Below, piece after piece: positions 33,968 through 46,682 of a DNA stretch of 64,000 bases. The position numbers were made by a program, and so were the translations under genes. The notes beneath the pieces are model-generated. The model saw only the letters and a list, made by a program, of their open reading frames with translations, made no database searches and was not told the origin of the DNA. The stretch spans positions 12,269,151 to 12,333,150 of the forward strand of contig NC_003071.7 of assembly GCF_000001735.4 (NCBI RefSeq). The letters run 5' to 3'. Within the stretch, counting starts at the first letter, position 1. The number at the start of each line of letters is the position of its first letter. This DNA comes from Arabidopsis thaliana. Lineage: Eukaryota; Streptophyta; Magnoliopsida; Brassicales; Brassicaceae.

Positions 33968-35215
33968 CTAGTTGGAAGGAGAGAAGAAAATGGCATCAGA
34001 GGTCCTCTTAGATCGGAAAGCCTTCTCAACCTCGGGATCCACCTTGAACGCTGCCTGCAAAACCTCCGGCGACAAAGCCTTCCACACCGAAGTCCTCCCG
34101 GCCAAATGAGTGAATATTGGACTGCCAAAAACCCATAAAAATATGTAAGTAAAAACAACCAAAATGTTCTTTAATCAATCGAAAAAGATGAATAAAATCT
34201 TACTCAGGAGTGGTCACAATGGAGAACCAAGACAAGCCATCAGAATCAGCAATCTTGGAGACAACAAAGAACCTAGGAACAATGAACAAAACACCAGCTT
34301 TCACATGAGTCTCAAGAACTCTCTTCCCATCAGCACCAACAATCTGAACACGACCACTTCCACCAACAATGTAAGTAACTTGAAGAGCCGAGTCACAAGA
34401 GAATCCAGGAGAACACATAGAGTGTCCATCGATTCTCACAAGATCAGCTCCAAATCCAACTTCACCAACCAAAGGAAGATTCTTTGTGTTCAACACAACA
34501 ACTCTTCCTCCATCCTTAATGTCAACATCAAGAGGAGCCTCCAAACAGTTCAAAACAAACCCTTTTCGGTCACCTTTCTTTGGTTCAGGCATCTTCAAGC
34601 TCGCATCAACCTTCACGATACCGTTACCTGTCTGAGATCCGACAAGCTTCTTCACGGTGGTCTCATCGAGATCCCAAGCTCTGCCAACAAACTCAGTAGA
34701 GAAACCGGTGAAGATTCCATTGGATCCGGTTAGGTAAAAGTCGGTGAACTGTCCAGCTTTGTGACCCTTGTGAGTCTCACCAAGGAAGAGAACGACTAGC
34801 TCAGTGTCCTCATTGTTGAACCACCATGTCACTACACCAAAAGGTAAAGCTATGGAGTCTCCTTTCTTGATTGCTATCACTTTCTCCTCCTTCTCAGGGA
34901 GCACGATTCCAGCTGTTCCAGCTCCTAAAAATGGTAACAAGAAAATTTTATGGATCATTTAACTCTATATTTATTGGCTAAATCACAATATAATAATCTA
35001 CAAATCATATCATATTTCACAAAAAGGACTAATCAATATATGAAATATTAACCCTAATTAAATTATTTTGGATCGTAATAAACTAATTTTCCTAGATTGT
35101 GGGTACTCTTACGTTATTTACAGTATACTATAATTACCAAATCATATAATTGTTGTTTTCCAAATCGCGGCTTAATGCAAGCAAAAAAAAAAACAACTAA
35201 CACATCGTAGATACA

Positions 35216-35261
<46 letters not shown>

Positions 35262-35597
35262 CAACTGATTTATGATTGATCAGATCTGAACAAAAATATT
35301 TTATGGACAGAGAACAAACAAAACTCATGATCTAGAAAAAATTTGGTTAAAACATTAAAAAGAGAGTGACGTGATCAAAAGGAAGATTGTAAAGCACGAA
35401 CCTTGAAGAACATAAGCGACCTTGGGGGAGTCAGAGTAGCGAGGAAGAGCCAAGCCATACTTCTCAAGAGCGAGCTTAGAGGCTCCAATGTTACCATCTC
35501 GGAGCATTGGCAACTCTTCAGGGCACCATGCAAAGTACGAACCACCGTCTCCTCCGTACACCTTTTTCGGGAGCCTTGGTGATAGATCCAATTCCAT
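33968..35597 (-). CDS. Bicupin, 11S-globulin-like (RmlC-like cupin superfamily)
   Basis: Three minus-strand exons (35597-35402, 34924-34204, 34121-33968) join in frame to give 356 aa. The protein begins MELDLSPRLPKKVYGGDGG without a signal peptide. The first cupin barrel includes SKLALEKYGLALPRYSDSPKVAYVLQGAGTAGIVLPE. The second starts near RVVVLNTKNLPLVGEVGFG and includes YIVGGSGRVQIVGADGKRVLE, VKAGVLFIVPRFF and the C-terminal FSPSN. It has the two-barrel fold of seed globulins but lacks their secretion signal and Asn-Gly maturation site, so it is a cytosolic relative rather than a storage protein. Metal-binding His residues are not conserved clearly. Function is unknown. Gene order and length match At2g28680. 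Confidence 0.92.
35219..35259. repeat. (AT)n microsatellite in bicupin intron 1
   Basis: About 20 uninterrupted AT units lie in the first intron of the bicupin gene. It is likely to be length-polymorphic. Confidence 0.95.
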
Positions 35598-35693
35598 TGT
35601 TAAACACTTGATCTAAACGATTATGAGAGTATCAAAAGTAAGAAAATATTTGAGAAAGTTTGTTAAAAATATCGAATAGGAAGAGAGAGCACG

Positions 35694-35701
35694 TATTTAT
35701 A
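35694..35701 (-). promoter_or_regulatory. TATA box of the bicupin gene
   Basis: TATAAATA on the minus strand lies just under 100 bp upstream of the ATG at 35597. Confidence 0.6.
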
Positions 35702-36539
35702 GTATTGAGAATTCATATCCGGTTATTTAATGAGAGATTTTCGGAAACGTATCTTTGACTTGGATAATTACTTGGACCAATTTATGGATAATTACGATGG
35801 CCAATATGGATAAATTATGGATAATACCTTAATTAACTAATTCATATTTTCTTCAACAAGTATCTATTTCAATATTACGTATTACTAAATCATTTCATTT
35901 ATAACTCCATAATAGATAAAATCATATTAATAAATCATGTATACAACTTATATATTAAGACATAACATCATAGATATGAGTTAAATTTAATAAAACTCCT
36001 ATTATATTAAACCAATTTCCTTACTTGTATAGAAATAGTATTTATATTATTGACGATCTTGAGTACAAATGATATTATCATTTGCTTAGTAATTAATTTT
36101 GTTTGTTGAGGAGGAAACAAAATTATACGAGGCAGAGGTGGTATAACCGTATAAGCCTTTAAGGTTTGAAGGAAATAATTATTTTTTTATTTATTAGATT
36201 GATCGACAAGTATGTAAATTATAAAATAGTATCTGTTTATATTCTATCATCAATGGATAATGCAAAGAGGAAAGATTAAGAGAAAAACAAAATCGGGAAT
36301 GTAGGAAAAAATATTTGAATTCGGATTATAATCATCTATGTATGGATATTATTATATTTACTAATTTAATTCTTATTTATCCTTAGAAATTATTAACGTC
36401 GGTTACGGAATTGCAAATGAGTAAATGACTGAGTTTTTTTTTTATATATGTTTGAAGAATTATTTCTTCCCAAGAATCTACAACAATTATCCATTTGGGA
36501 ATACTACTCGTTCTATTTAATGATGTTTTAGTTGTTTTA

Positions 36540-36705
36540 CTCCTTCCGTTTCAAGGAAAAAAATTGTTTTAAATTGGATAATGTTTCAACTTCTAATGTA
36601 AAAGTATTTTTTCTTAGTTTTGACGATTTATATTCTATAGATTGTTTTATTAAATAATAAATGATGTTTTAATAATCATAATCAAACTGTTCGTAAGGGA
36701 GGGCT
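36540..36705. mobile_element. Degraded Stowaway-like MITE
   Basis: The left end CTCCTTCCGTTTC after a TA is a good Stowaway terminus. A matching right end is poor: GTAAGGGAGGG near 36694-36704 is the only candidate. Treat it as a decayed or partial copy. Confidence 0.45.
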
Positions 36706-36707
36706 AG

Positions 36708-36759
36708 TGGTGCGAGGGCTTTTTTTTTTTTTTTTTTTGTCAAGAATGGTGCAACGGCT
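36708..36759 (-). mobile_element. Second minimal LINE-tail insertion, aged
   Basis: TGGTGCGAGGGCT (36708-36720) and TGGTGCAACGGCT (36747-36759) are 13-mers with two mismatches. They flank only a run of about 18 T and GTCAAGAA. The arrangement matches the cleaner insertion at 11011-11053; the imperfect duplication suggests an older event. Confidence 0.5.
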
Positions 36760-37989
36760 AAGAACCCTATTATATATTCTAATCAAGAGAGCCATTTTTA
36801 AAATATTTTAATAAATAAGTCGACAAAAAAAAACAATTATTTAATAAATAAATAAATAATTTAGATAGTAAACTTGCTCCACATTCAGGCCCTAAAGATG
36901 TTCACTTACATGTAACACTTTTTATTTTTTAATAATTTTTTTTAAAATGTATATATTAGTTTGCGTTGTGATGGAAATTTGTTTTTGTAATAAGCTTACA
37001 AAGCCCACTTGAGTTTTTGTGACTACTGTAGTGGAGTCCAGTCTAGTTCTCCACAAAGCCCAAAACTCAGTTTTAATTAATCCTTTTTTTCTCTAAGGAG
37101 AAAAAGATGATGGTCATTTTGATAACATCGATAAGTTCTGTGAAATGACCAAAACTTCAAGGAACAACCTTATTTTCTCCATCTTCAAAAGCCAAACAAT
37201 TTTAATTTTTCAACTTATGTAACAGTGATTTGAGGACACAACAATGCAACTTCTTTGAAACTAGTTGAAGTTGATGGCCGTTCATAGCAGTTGCAACTAA
37301 GGAAACAGAACATGTTTTGCGCCTAACTTTGTACAAGAACATGACCGAAAGCCACCACAAACACTGGTCACAATCCAACCCATAAAACTGTATTGTCTTT
37401 AATTGAATATTTTTTTAGAAACAAGACCAAGTCCTCTGTCTTGATTTGTCTCTACTTTAGGGTCTTTGATCTTTATACTCTACAACTGTGAGAGTTAGGC
37501 ACACCAGTGATCTCCAGGCCAAAAATACATGTATTTTATCTCTATAGTTTTAATAAAAGTTGATGAAAACAACTCAAATTTCCATCAGAAATTCTTGTTT
37601 GGTTTAGGTCTTCATTGTTTGTTTGTTTCTGCGTTTAAATGTTACAATTTAAAACATAATTATGAGAAAACTTAGAAATATTTTATTTAAGCATAACCAC
37701 ATAAATTAAGGTCTAGAACTCATTTTATGTCATCAAATTATCCAAAAATTAGCTACTTAATCGAACATGGTATACTATATGGAATCAGGATCAATGATGA
37801 TATAAGTATAATTCATGAATACCTAAACTCCAGAATCTCAAATCGTTTATACTCCAATATACACACAAACTCTTAAACCCTCCAAAAACGATTTTTAAAT
37901 CTTTACAATAATATAATTCCAAATAACTAAGTAAATAACCAAAAAAAAAACAGAGCAATAAAAGAAAAATAATTGTAACAACAAAAACA

Positions 37990-39327
37990 CTAATGAAATC
38001 GTTGTCGTTTAGTTGCAACTTCAATTCCGGTAGCAATTCTAGGAACAGAGCAACCTCTAAAATTCAGCATTGAAGTCGTTGTCGTCGCCGGTAAACAACC
38101 GTAAGAGTTAGAGATCGGAGGGACTCTAAAGCTCTGTTGAAGCGGGGGAGGATTACGCCACCGTGGAAGTGGACCAGCAACAAGAAGTGTTTGAAGCAAC
38201 GGTCCAGATTCCATCACAGTTTGAAGAAGCTTCCCTTTCTCCGGTAAAGCTTTACCTTTTATGATCTCATCCATTAGAGCATCCACAGGATCAATCTTCT
38301 TCAAGTTCCGGTTAACGAGTTGTTGTCGGTTCTTGAATTTGACTTGGTTAATCGGTTCAGGTACCATGTTGAAATTGGAGAATTCCGAGGATGAGACCGG
38401 TTCGAAGAACGAGTCAACCGGTGAAGAACCGTGAGAGTTTGACTCGGTTATGCTTGAATTTGTTTTGATTGTGAGAAGTTTTTGTAATTGATCTTTAGCT
38501 TCGTCTCTTTCTTGACGAGCAAGTTTGAGAAGATGAAGAAGATTCTTCACTTCTTCTTGGTGAAGTTTTGTTTCTTCATTAGCTTTTGCTTTCACGGCTT
38601 CGAGTTCAAAGGAACTATATTGAAGCTTTTGTCTTAATTCATCCATACTCTGTAATAATATCAAAAAGGGTTAAAAGTCAGAAATTAATTGATATTAAAA
38701 TGAAGAAAAAAAGATTGGCTGAATCATTGAAGACATCAACATCTAGAAAAAAAGTATAGTGAAAAGGAAACATAATAATAAAAAATACATTGGTTTTACT
38801 AATCATGTGTGATAACAACCTTGGGTTCATGGGGTCAAGAATTCACTCAAAACGTTACTAAATGTAAACCAAACATATTAATTATTATTATTATATATAA
38901 ACGTCAGGGCTAGAAAATAATTAAATAAAAAGACAAAAAAAGAAAATAGTCTTTTTGTGTTAAAAGGGTCAGAAAAGTACAAGAAGTCACATTTTATGTA
39001 GGTGAAATGGATTGTTCTGATAGATTTTCATAGATCTTAGAGTTTTATAATGTCGGAGTTAACTAAAAGTAAAATGTTGGGAAGAAAAAAGAAAGATAGA
39101 TTATTACTCAGTAAACCAAAGTGATTAGAATTCCAATCACACACACACAATCATTCTGAAGGACAAGACTCTAGAATTGATCATCCATATAAAAATGCAA
39201 AAAATTGAACATCATGCTAAAATGTTGATTTGGTTAATAGAACAATTACACAAAATGGCCTTTAAAATTCATATTATTAAGGAAAACTAACCTCTTGGTA
39301 AAACCAAATAGAACCCAACTCTTCCAT
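37990..39327 (-). CDS. DUF1635 family protein, coiled-coil N-terminus
   Basis: A plant-specific DUF1635 protein of unknown function. Exon 1 (39327-39292) encodes the twelve residues MEELGSIWFYQE. After a 642-bp intron, exon 2 (38649-37990) continues SMDELRQKLQYSSFELEAVK, giving 231 aa. The MEELGSIWFYQE / SMDELRQKL join is the hallmark start of the family and fixes the short first exon. Residues about 14-65 form a charged coiled coil (EETKLHQEEVKNLLHLLKLARQERDEAK in two overlapping stretches). The rest is Ser/Pro-rich, with DALMDEIIKGKALPEKGKLLQTVMESGPLLQTLLVAGPLP as a conserved-looking block. I assign it to At2g28690 from order. An internal start (Met at 38646) would lose the conserved N-terminus and was rejected. 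Confidence 0.88.
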
Positions 39328-39350
39328 TTGTTTGGTCTCTTCTCTTCTTG

Positions 39351-39502
39351 TTTCTTAGAGAGAAAGAGATAAGAGAGATTTTGTCTTTTCTTCTCTGGTT
39401 TCTTAGAGAGATAAAGAGAGGAACAGAGAGAAAGAGAGATAGTTTGTCTTTTTTCTCTGGTTTCTTAGAGAGATAAAGAGAGTAATAGAGAGAGAGGGAG
39501 TT
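39351..39502 (-). repeat. GA/CT-rich repeats in the DUF1635 leader
   Basis: TTTCTTAGAGAGA recurs at 39351, 39399 and 39461 (plus strand), each followed by a GATAAAGAGAG-like purine stretch; the last two copies share more than 60 bp of near-identical surroundings. It lies just upstream of the ATG at 39327, within the leader or core promoter. Such CT-rich leaders are common in Arabidopsis; the repeat structure probably arose by slippage and local duplication. Confidence 0.6.
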
Positions 39503-40725
39503 GCAGGGGGAATGTTGTGGGTGTTCTTATAGTGTAGAAGAAGAAGGCATAGCAAGAGAGGACAAGAGGGAGCAATGTCGTTCATGTCATGTCATAATTT
39601 TTTTTAAAAACAATTAGTATAAAGATGATAATAGAAAATGATTAATTTTGTTTGACTCGAAAACTTGGTAAGATGCCATATTTGTCCTTTCTCTCTCCCT
39701 AGCAGCACTGAGCTATCTTTCCTAAAACCTCTCCCACTTAAGCAGGGACTTTGTCTCTTCCTTAAAATAATTCGTTATTTCCATGTTTTACCATTTTTTA
39801 ACCGATCATGCATGACATTTATACACAACATGCATGTTATGACTTATTACATTTATTATTTTGTTTATAGTAATTTATAATTATGAACTTTACTTTAAAT
39901 TTATAACTATGTGTATAAAGTTTCTTAAATTGTATTAAATGTTTTGGTTAATGTTTCCAAAAATATATCAAAGTGTTTAAATTCTATTGGAAAATCCAGC
40001 TTCTAATGAACCAATCTAAAAATAAATTACTCAAAAATAATCTAGTGCTGTGGAATCTAGTGTTATTTCAACCTAAATATATAATTTGGAGGCTGGATTT
40101 TTTTTTTATTAACCAGAAAATAGACAAATAAATAAAACAGGTAAATTACTGATAAAATAAATACGTACACGTTTCTCATGTATATCAGTTGGAACTATAG
40201 TAAAAGGGTGACTTGCTAAAGTCCGTAATTGTGAGTCAGCACATCGTCGTTATTTTTGGTATTATTAGAGAGTAGAGACTATTACCTTTTTTTGTTTGTC
40301 ACACTACTTTGAAATTAATACTTGCTTCGTATGGTTAAAAGTATTAATGAGTAACACACCATATCAGTTACAATAATGCGCTTAAATTACGCGTTTTTAA
40401 TGCCTTATTATTATTGCTAAAATTTATCAAAGGTAAGTATTTAGTATTTACTTTTAGATCGAATATTTATGTATACTAGAAAAGTATCTAGCTGTAATAT
40501 AGGTCTGAGTTTAGAAACATTTTCAAATCATACTGGTTGAAAATAAACAACCCGTAAAGGGATTCATCCTTTAAGCAATCCGGCAATTTATAAATATCAA
40601 CAAATAAATTTTCATCCAACAATCACATTTTTATATAAATGTTTTTTTTATATCAACTTTAAACTTAATCGCTTTTGGCAGAGTTCATGACACTTATCAA
40701 TAAATACATTTTACTGACACACTAA

Positions 40726-41095
40726 GGCCCTGAATGGATGCTGATTTTAGATTCAGGCCCTGAATGGTTGCTGATTTTCGATTCAGTTTTTGGATTTAGA
40801 TTTTAGTTTCTACATTTTAGATTTTAGTTTTAGATTTTTGTTAATATATTTTTGTTTTAAAAACTCTAAAAATTAGTTTTTAGTTTTCGAGAAAAATAAC
40901 GTTGATGGAGTAAAAACTAGATTCCCTAAACTTTAGGAAAACTAAAAAACTAAAATCATGAATGGAAAACTACAACAAAATAGCTTTTCTAAATTGTAAG
41001 GAAACCAAAATTTTAACATCTTGATTGGTATGAAAATAAGTTTTTGAAAAACAAAATCCAAAAACTCTTACAAAATCTACAAAACATTCAAGGCC
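40726..41095. mobile_element. Tourist-like MITE with a duplicated left end
   Basis: The left end is GGCCCTGAATGGATGCTG; the right end is the complement of GGCCTTGAATG, followed inward by the complement of TTTTGTAGATTTT. Both sides carry TAA (40723-40725 and 41096-41098), the PIF/Harbinger target duplication. The left terminus is present twice in tandem (40726 and about 40755: GGCCCTGAATGGTTGCTG), which points to an internal slippage or an insertion next to an older end. No coding capacity. Confidence 0.7.
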
Positions 41096-44000
41096 TAAGA
41101 TATATCCACAAGAATTTCAACAATACAACACTTGCAAGCAAAAAGAAGATCGAGTACCGTATTTTCGTTATTGTGTATTTTACCGACATATATAGGAACC
41201 TAGATCAAATTGCCTGGTTAACGCACCATTATACTTGAAATGTCAGTTGAAATATCAAATTCTTCAAATCGAAACATTTGAACTATTAATATTTCTAGTG
41301 ACTACATGAAAAAGTGATAATATGTTACTAAATTATGTTATGTATTGGCTATTTTCGTTTGTTGAAAGTTATGTATCCGCATGGATGGCCCGAATAAGAT
41401 AAAAAAGAATGGGTCCTACCGTACAAAACACTTGATCACCGGAGGTTGCACGATGGCGACAATCATTGGCTCTACGTGAATCCAAGGATGAACAAAACTA
41501 TATTATTATTTAAAAAAATGGATAATGGAATAAAAATAGTTTGTATAGTAAGAGTAACGTATATTTTTATAAGTATTCTATCAAACCACGAGACGCTCCT
41601 AGATTTCCTTATGCACTGCCCAAGAAACTGAATATACAAATATTTTGACTTGTACAATAATGAATTCATTATTAGTTGTATAAACTAACCTTGTCTTCTA
41701 ACTTACAAAAATGAACGCCACATGGGTTTCGTCATTCCAAAAAAAAAAAAGAAAAATCTCAACTATAAAAAACTAATATTGCCAGCTACAGACATAATTT
41801 TGGAAGTAAAGAGTTTCATAAAATTTTAGTTTAAATTCTATAGTCTATACTGATTGTGTAACCAATTTTTAATAATTTATTTGTTTAGAATGTTAAATAA
41901 TTTCTATATGAAAAGACAAATATTGAAGAACATGGGGAGTGAGAAGGAATAAGAATAATGCCAGAGACAACCTTTGTTGTCTCGTTGCAGTGTATGCAGG
42001 AGTTTTCACACTTATCATTAACAATTTTCAAATAGAATTGTTGGAACATTCGCATGTATAATGAAAATAGGAAACGTAGAAGATTAATATTAGCTCAATG
42101 CGAAACAAATGATCAAAGTCCTTAGATTGCCTAATTTCATTATTGATGAACATGCCATTCTTTCATAATCTCAACTATTTCCGCGTCTAACAATTTCGTA
42201 TGACCCAATTTTATTCTGTTTTCTTCCTTCTTTGTTATATTGTTAAAGTAATGATGTTTTCTTTTTCTCTTTTGTCGGCAACTACAATAATCTTTTACAA
42301 CAATGAATTCGCCGTTTTTGTTTTTTAAATTCTCGCCTCTTTTTTTCCTTTAATTGTTTACTGCTTTGTAAGAAATTATCTCACGTATATATAAGCAAAA
42401 ATAAAATACATGGCTTGCTTGTGTTCAAGGCCGGCACTGTTCAATAATTGTAGTTTTATAATACGACAACATAGTTACCGATCTTAATGTAACATTTTTC
42501 TTAAGAAAATCTTGTAATCTAGTTTAGACAAATGGGAACATGCTACAGTATGTTTTATATTTAGTACAAGACTATATATATGAACTGACTGAACAAATAT
42601 ATTTATCATGTATGCATTATGCATACACTTAGATATGGACAATGCATAACCTTGTCAATAAAATAACAAGGTGTAGACATGGATGGGAAAAGACAAGCGC
42701 CTAAATTTGATAAGCATGTGATCAAAGATAAGACCGGCGGATTATAAAAAAGGAGTTTTTTTTTGTCTTTCATTAGGTTCAATGTATTTGCTTCATATAC
42801 CTACACATTTATATAATTAAGTGAAAATTATTGTTTAATCAACTTTGCTTAAACACCATTTTCTCACTAAAAAAAAAACCAGTTTGGCCTTTTTCTCCAA
42901 GAACAGTATAACATCCTTCCGACGGCCTCCATTAATAAATTGATCCATAAACATGAAGAATCCTTCCACAATATTGAAAAAAAACTGGTCACTCTGAAAG
43001 AGATTGAGTCATTTTTATCAACTTTGAGCAATCTCATTGATTTATTAAAAATATAATAACATTGAATTTTGTAAGGATTTTACAATTTTGAGGAAGTTAT
43101 CAACAATGAATAAACTTATTGAGTTAAGCATAATAATATATAAAAGTTATTAATTACTAGAAGTTGCATTACTTGCTTTACGATATTTCTTGAGTTATAC
43201 GTAACAAGCAATTTGGGCTGATGCATAGGCTGGCTAAGTTGACTTTGTATATATAAGCCAAAAAGAAAAAATGGATCTAATATATAAACGTGTTGAGCTA
43301 CTAGAGACAGAACCTGCCTGAAAATTTGGGGGTCAAAGTAACAAAAACAAATTGGGTTATTATAAACAATTTTGAAATTTGAGGGCATTTATCATAAAAC
43401 TAAATATTTTTGGGGGTCTATTTACAAATAGTTTCTGCTGTAAATTACAATTGACAATTGCATAGAAGAATATGAACTTGTCAATTGCATCTTCCTCTAT
43501 TTCTAGTTGCTCTTATGTTTCTGTTGAGCATATTTGTTCATCAGTTTTCTCGGGATTCGCGTCAAGACCAATCCTTCAGCAATCAGCACTATAGCCATCA
43601 CTAATATTCATTTAAACTACCCCCATCAGTTGCATAATTTTTCTCCAAATACTTAACAACTTTAGATAGTATAATAATACCAAATCCAACGAGCATCTTA
43701 AAGCAGTTGAGGTCCCAAAAGAAAAATAAACAAACACACATATGTGGAACATATATAACCTTTGGTGCATTATCTTATTGATTGTGGTTTTAGCCTCCAC
43801 TTTAGAAACTACTTTTCTTTTTCCCACGAAATATTATTAATTCCTTTAGAAACTTCATACGAAAGAAAATAACATTGTCGTTATTTAAATGTGGTTGTTG
43901 CATAGAAATTACATCAATGTTTGTGATTGGGAGATAGAAAAGACATTCGACGTGACACCAATATTTTCCTCGAGTGTAAAAGATTCAGTTGTCTGAACCC

Positions 44001-44783
44001 TAAAAACCAAGTGCCTCGTATAATGTCCAAGGAAGAAAAAACTAGCCTCTCAATTCAAGGCAACATGTGGCCCGATATATTATTTCAAGCAAATCACATC
44101 AAATTCTTTCCAATAAAGTATAACTCCCAAAAGAAATCTAGATATGCAGTTAATACTTATATACGCATATTCTCATTGTCTTTTAAGTTTTAATTTCATA
44201 TTAATGTGTGATTTGTGATTTATTTTATTTTATTTTTATCAACAAACATGCATTGTATGTGAATTTTTATCCGGTTGGTAACACAATGACTTTGCATTAT
44301 TCAAAATCAAGCCTGGATTCTTATATAAAACCATATTTAGTTCACGAAAAAGTTGGTATTAAACAATGAATACCTTAATCCTTTTCACTCTATTTAATCT
44401 GTTAGAGTAACCATATTATATGAAGATCATCCTTTATTTCAAGAAAGTGCGAATAAAACAATGAATACCTTACACGCAGAAGTTACAGGTATCTGTCGGT
44501 ATGGTTTGTTTGGTCAGTCTTTTAGACTACCTAGGGATTTGTACTTGCAAATGATGAGTGCGAGTTAAAAGTTGAGGTAAAAACAATTAGAATATCAATC
44601 ATTCGCATCGCACTATAATATTTTTCTTTATTTATATACACCGCCAGCATATATACGTCCTTGTAGCCTTTGAAGGACAAAATCATTGATGATGGTAAGT
44701 AAAAGCTTAGGATCCTTTCTCTTCCACTTAACCGCAACTTTATTCATAGTTTTTAAAAATTTCATATAACATTGGGTAACCGA

Positions 44784-44878
44784 GATCACTTAAATTTTAT
44801 GGTGAAGAAATCAATTGACAAGAATTGTCCGCAAACCCGTTACACATAAAAAGTATTTGGACCAAAATTTAAGTGATC
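44784..44878. repeat. Perfect 15-bp inverted repeat, 65-nt loop
   Basis: GATCACTTAAATTTT (44784-44798) is mirrored by AAAATTTAAGTGATC (44864-44878). Both sides lack an obvious target duplication. It could be a small foldback element or a hairpin in a transcript; no other evidence is visible. Confidence 0.6.
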
Positions 44879-45776
44879 AAGTCGCCACATGCTACACATA
44901 GTTGTAGCAAGTTTACACTTCACACCTTTCGTCCTAACACCAATACAATTGTAGAACCACACTCTTGTCAAATGATCAAGGCGTCCAAACAATACCTCAT
45001 AGTTAGATCAATACTTATAATCCATTTTTCTTATCATCATAAGCAAAAAAATTACATCGTGTGACGATCTACGTCGAGATAAATTTGCAATACTTTTAAA
45101 ATCTTTGTCACCAAATTTGGCCTACACCCATAAATATATGGCACATCCTGTTAAAATTGATACACTTAAAGAAGATCTTTATCAAATTTGTTTTTTTTTC
45201 AATTAGTTTCGTTCTCACTCTTTTTAAAGTTCTTCAGAGATAAGGAGAATGTATACCTTTAGGCGTTAAGAATAGTAAAAGATAATCATATGCAAAAATG
45301 AGGTTCGTCCTTTATAGATTAAAATAATAAAAAGCGGTCAAGTGTATGATGATTGGGTTTTTAAAAGCATTAATAAATTGCTATATATGAAACATGGGAA
45401 GTTAAATAGCTGGGATAAACTTGATAAGCTCATGAGTCATTTAGTTGAATAGCGGAAAATTTGACAATACTCAAGTATTGTAACCGCAAACGAAAAGACA
45501 AAAAGAAGAAGCAATCAAGTTTTTAACTCAACTATAAAAAATTTGTAGAAAGTAAAACTGGCTCCGAAACCATATTATTCATGAAATGTTCAACAATACG
45601 AGTAACCATTGAGAATGTGATCTGCAAATTGAACTTGAGGGGGATTTAAATTCGAAGTTTGGTTCTAGAAGACATTCTCACGTTTGAGAGAAGCTATATG
45701 AATTTTCCTACATGTGCTGGCCATTGGCATCTATTTTGTAGAGGAACTTTTTCATTTAAGTTTTTGTTAAAAACTT

Positions 45777-45819
45777 TTCCCACATCGGAAAGTTGAATAG
45801 CAATTTGTTTCTATATTTT
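45777..45819 (+). promoter_or_regulatory. snRNA-type USE and TATA-like pair (candidate only)
   Basis: TTCCCACATCG (45777-45787) matches ten of eleven positions of the plant snRNA upstream element RTCCCACATCG. A TATA-like TATATTTT follows at 45812-45819, leaving 24 bp between them, the spacing known for Pol III-type plant snRNA promoters. Downstream of the predicted start (about 45842) there is no U6 or U3 sequence, and a T4 run occurs after only about 25 nt. CCCACATCG also occurs at ends of some plant retroelements, so the match may be coincidental. Confidence 0.25.
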
Positions 45820-46612
45820 GTGTGAAAAAGGAAAACTTTGTCTAGGACATTGCAAGAAATCTTGTTTTCTAGAGACCTAATTGAAGTTAAAAAAAAAAAA
45901 ATCTTATGAAAAAAATCTCTATACACTCCTACTTATATAGTTCATATTTCTATAATAAAAAAAAAAATTATGATTTCTTTGTCCCTGAATAAAAAACGAA
46001 CTCCTGAAGTATTGTAGCTAGTAGCTAATTCCGTATAGAATTACTCAAGTATAATTAAAGAGAGTTTTTTCATCGCCAGCAGCTATTCCGTATTGTAGCT
46101 TTATTAGTAGTCTGAAAAATACACCAACAATTTATTTATAAAGACCGTACGTCAATGAGCTGAACAAAAAAGGAAAGGGGAGTTTCTAAATTGTAATGTA
46201 GTGGGAATGTTAAATCGCCTGGTGAAGAAAAGTGATATAATTATTGATATTGGTTGCCATAATAACGAACTAAAAGTGAACGAATTGGGCAAAGGTCATA
46301 TGTTGTAATGATGTTGGTGAGTGATATTTCAGTTATGTTCATCATTGGTAAGGGTTATTAGGAGGTTAAAAAGACCATACATATGTCAAAAGATTCGGAA
46401 AAGAATTCCATTTTTTCGGAAAAAGGTACTTCCATGATTTTGTTTTTCAGGTTAGTTATGAAACAATCTGACTTTTTCCCATTTATTAGACATAAGTGAA
46501 TTACTGATCTTTTCAACATACATTATAGAATTAAATGTTTTTGAAAACCTTTATAAAAAAACCCAAGATCATATAGATATATATTTTGATTAAATTATGG
46601 TTTCAGGATTTT

Positions 46613-46682
46613 TTTTTCATTTGTAAAATACAAAATTTTAATCTTGATTTTTCATTTGCAAAATACAAAATTTTAATCTTGA
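46613..46682 (+). repeat. 35-bp tandem repeat, two copies
   Basis: Units at 46613-46647 and 46648-46682 each contain TTTTTCATTTG.AAAATAC then AAAATTTTAATCTTGA and differ at one base. It appears to be a recent duplication with no visible function. Confidence 0.85.

Larger units (their letters stand above)
35710..37985. other. Intergenic between bicupin promoter and DUF1635 gene 3' end
   Basis: No gene is supported. The region contains a degraded Stowaway-like element (36540 to about 36705) and a poly(T) insertion at 36721, both listed separately. The last 250 bp is the likely 3' untranslated region of the DUF1635 gene. Confidence 0.5.

Noticed and set aside
34164-34733. Plus-strand open frame of 189 codons opposite the bicupin
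   Set aside because: It lies antisense to bicupin exon 2, is Asn/Ser/Arg-rich without a domain, and the minus-strand gene is complete with good splice sites.
43116-43388. Minus-strand open frame of 90 codons
   Set aside because: AT-driven, hydrophobic by composition, no domain; part of it (GGGGGTC-type words) resembles transposon-end noise.
43927-44193. Plus-strand open frame of 88 codons
   Set aside because: No recognised motif, no supporting promoter or splice context; the pieces look unrelated to any known family.
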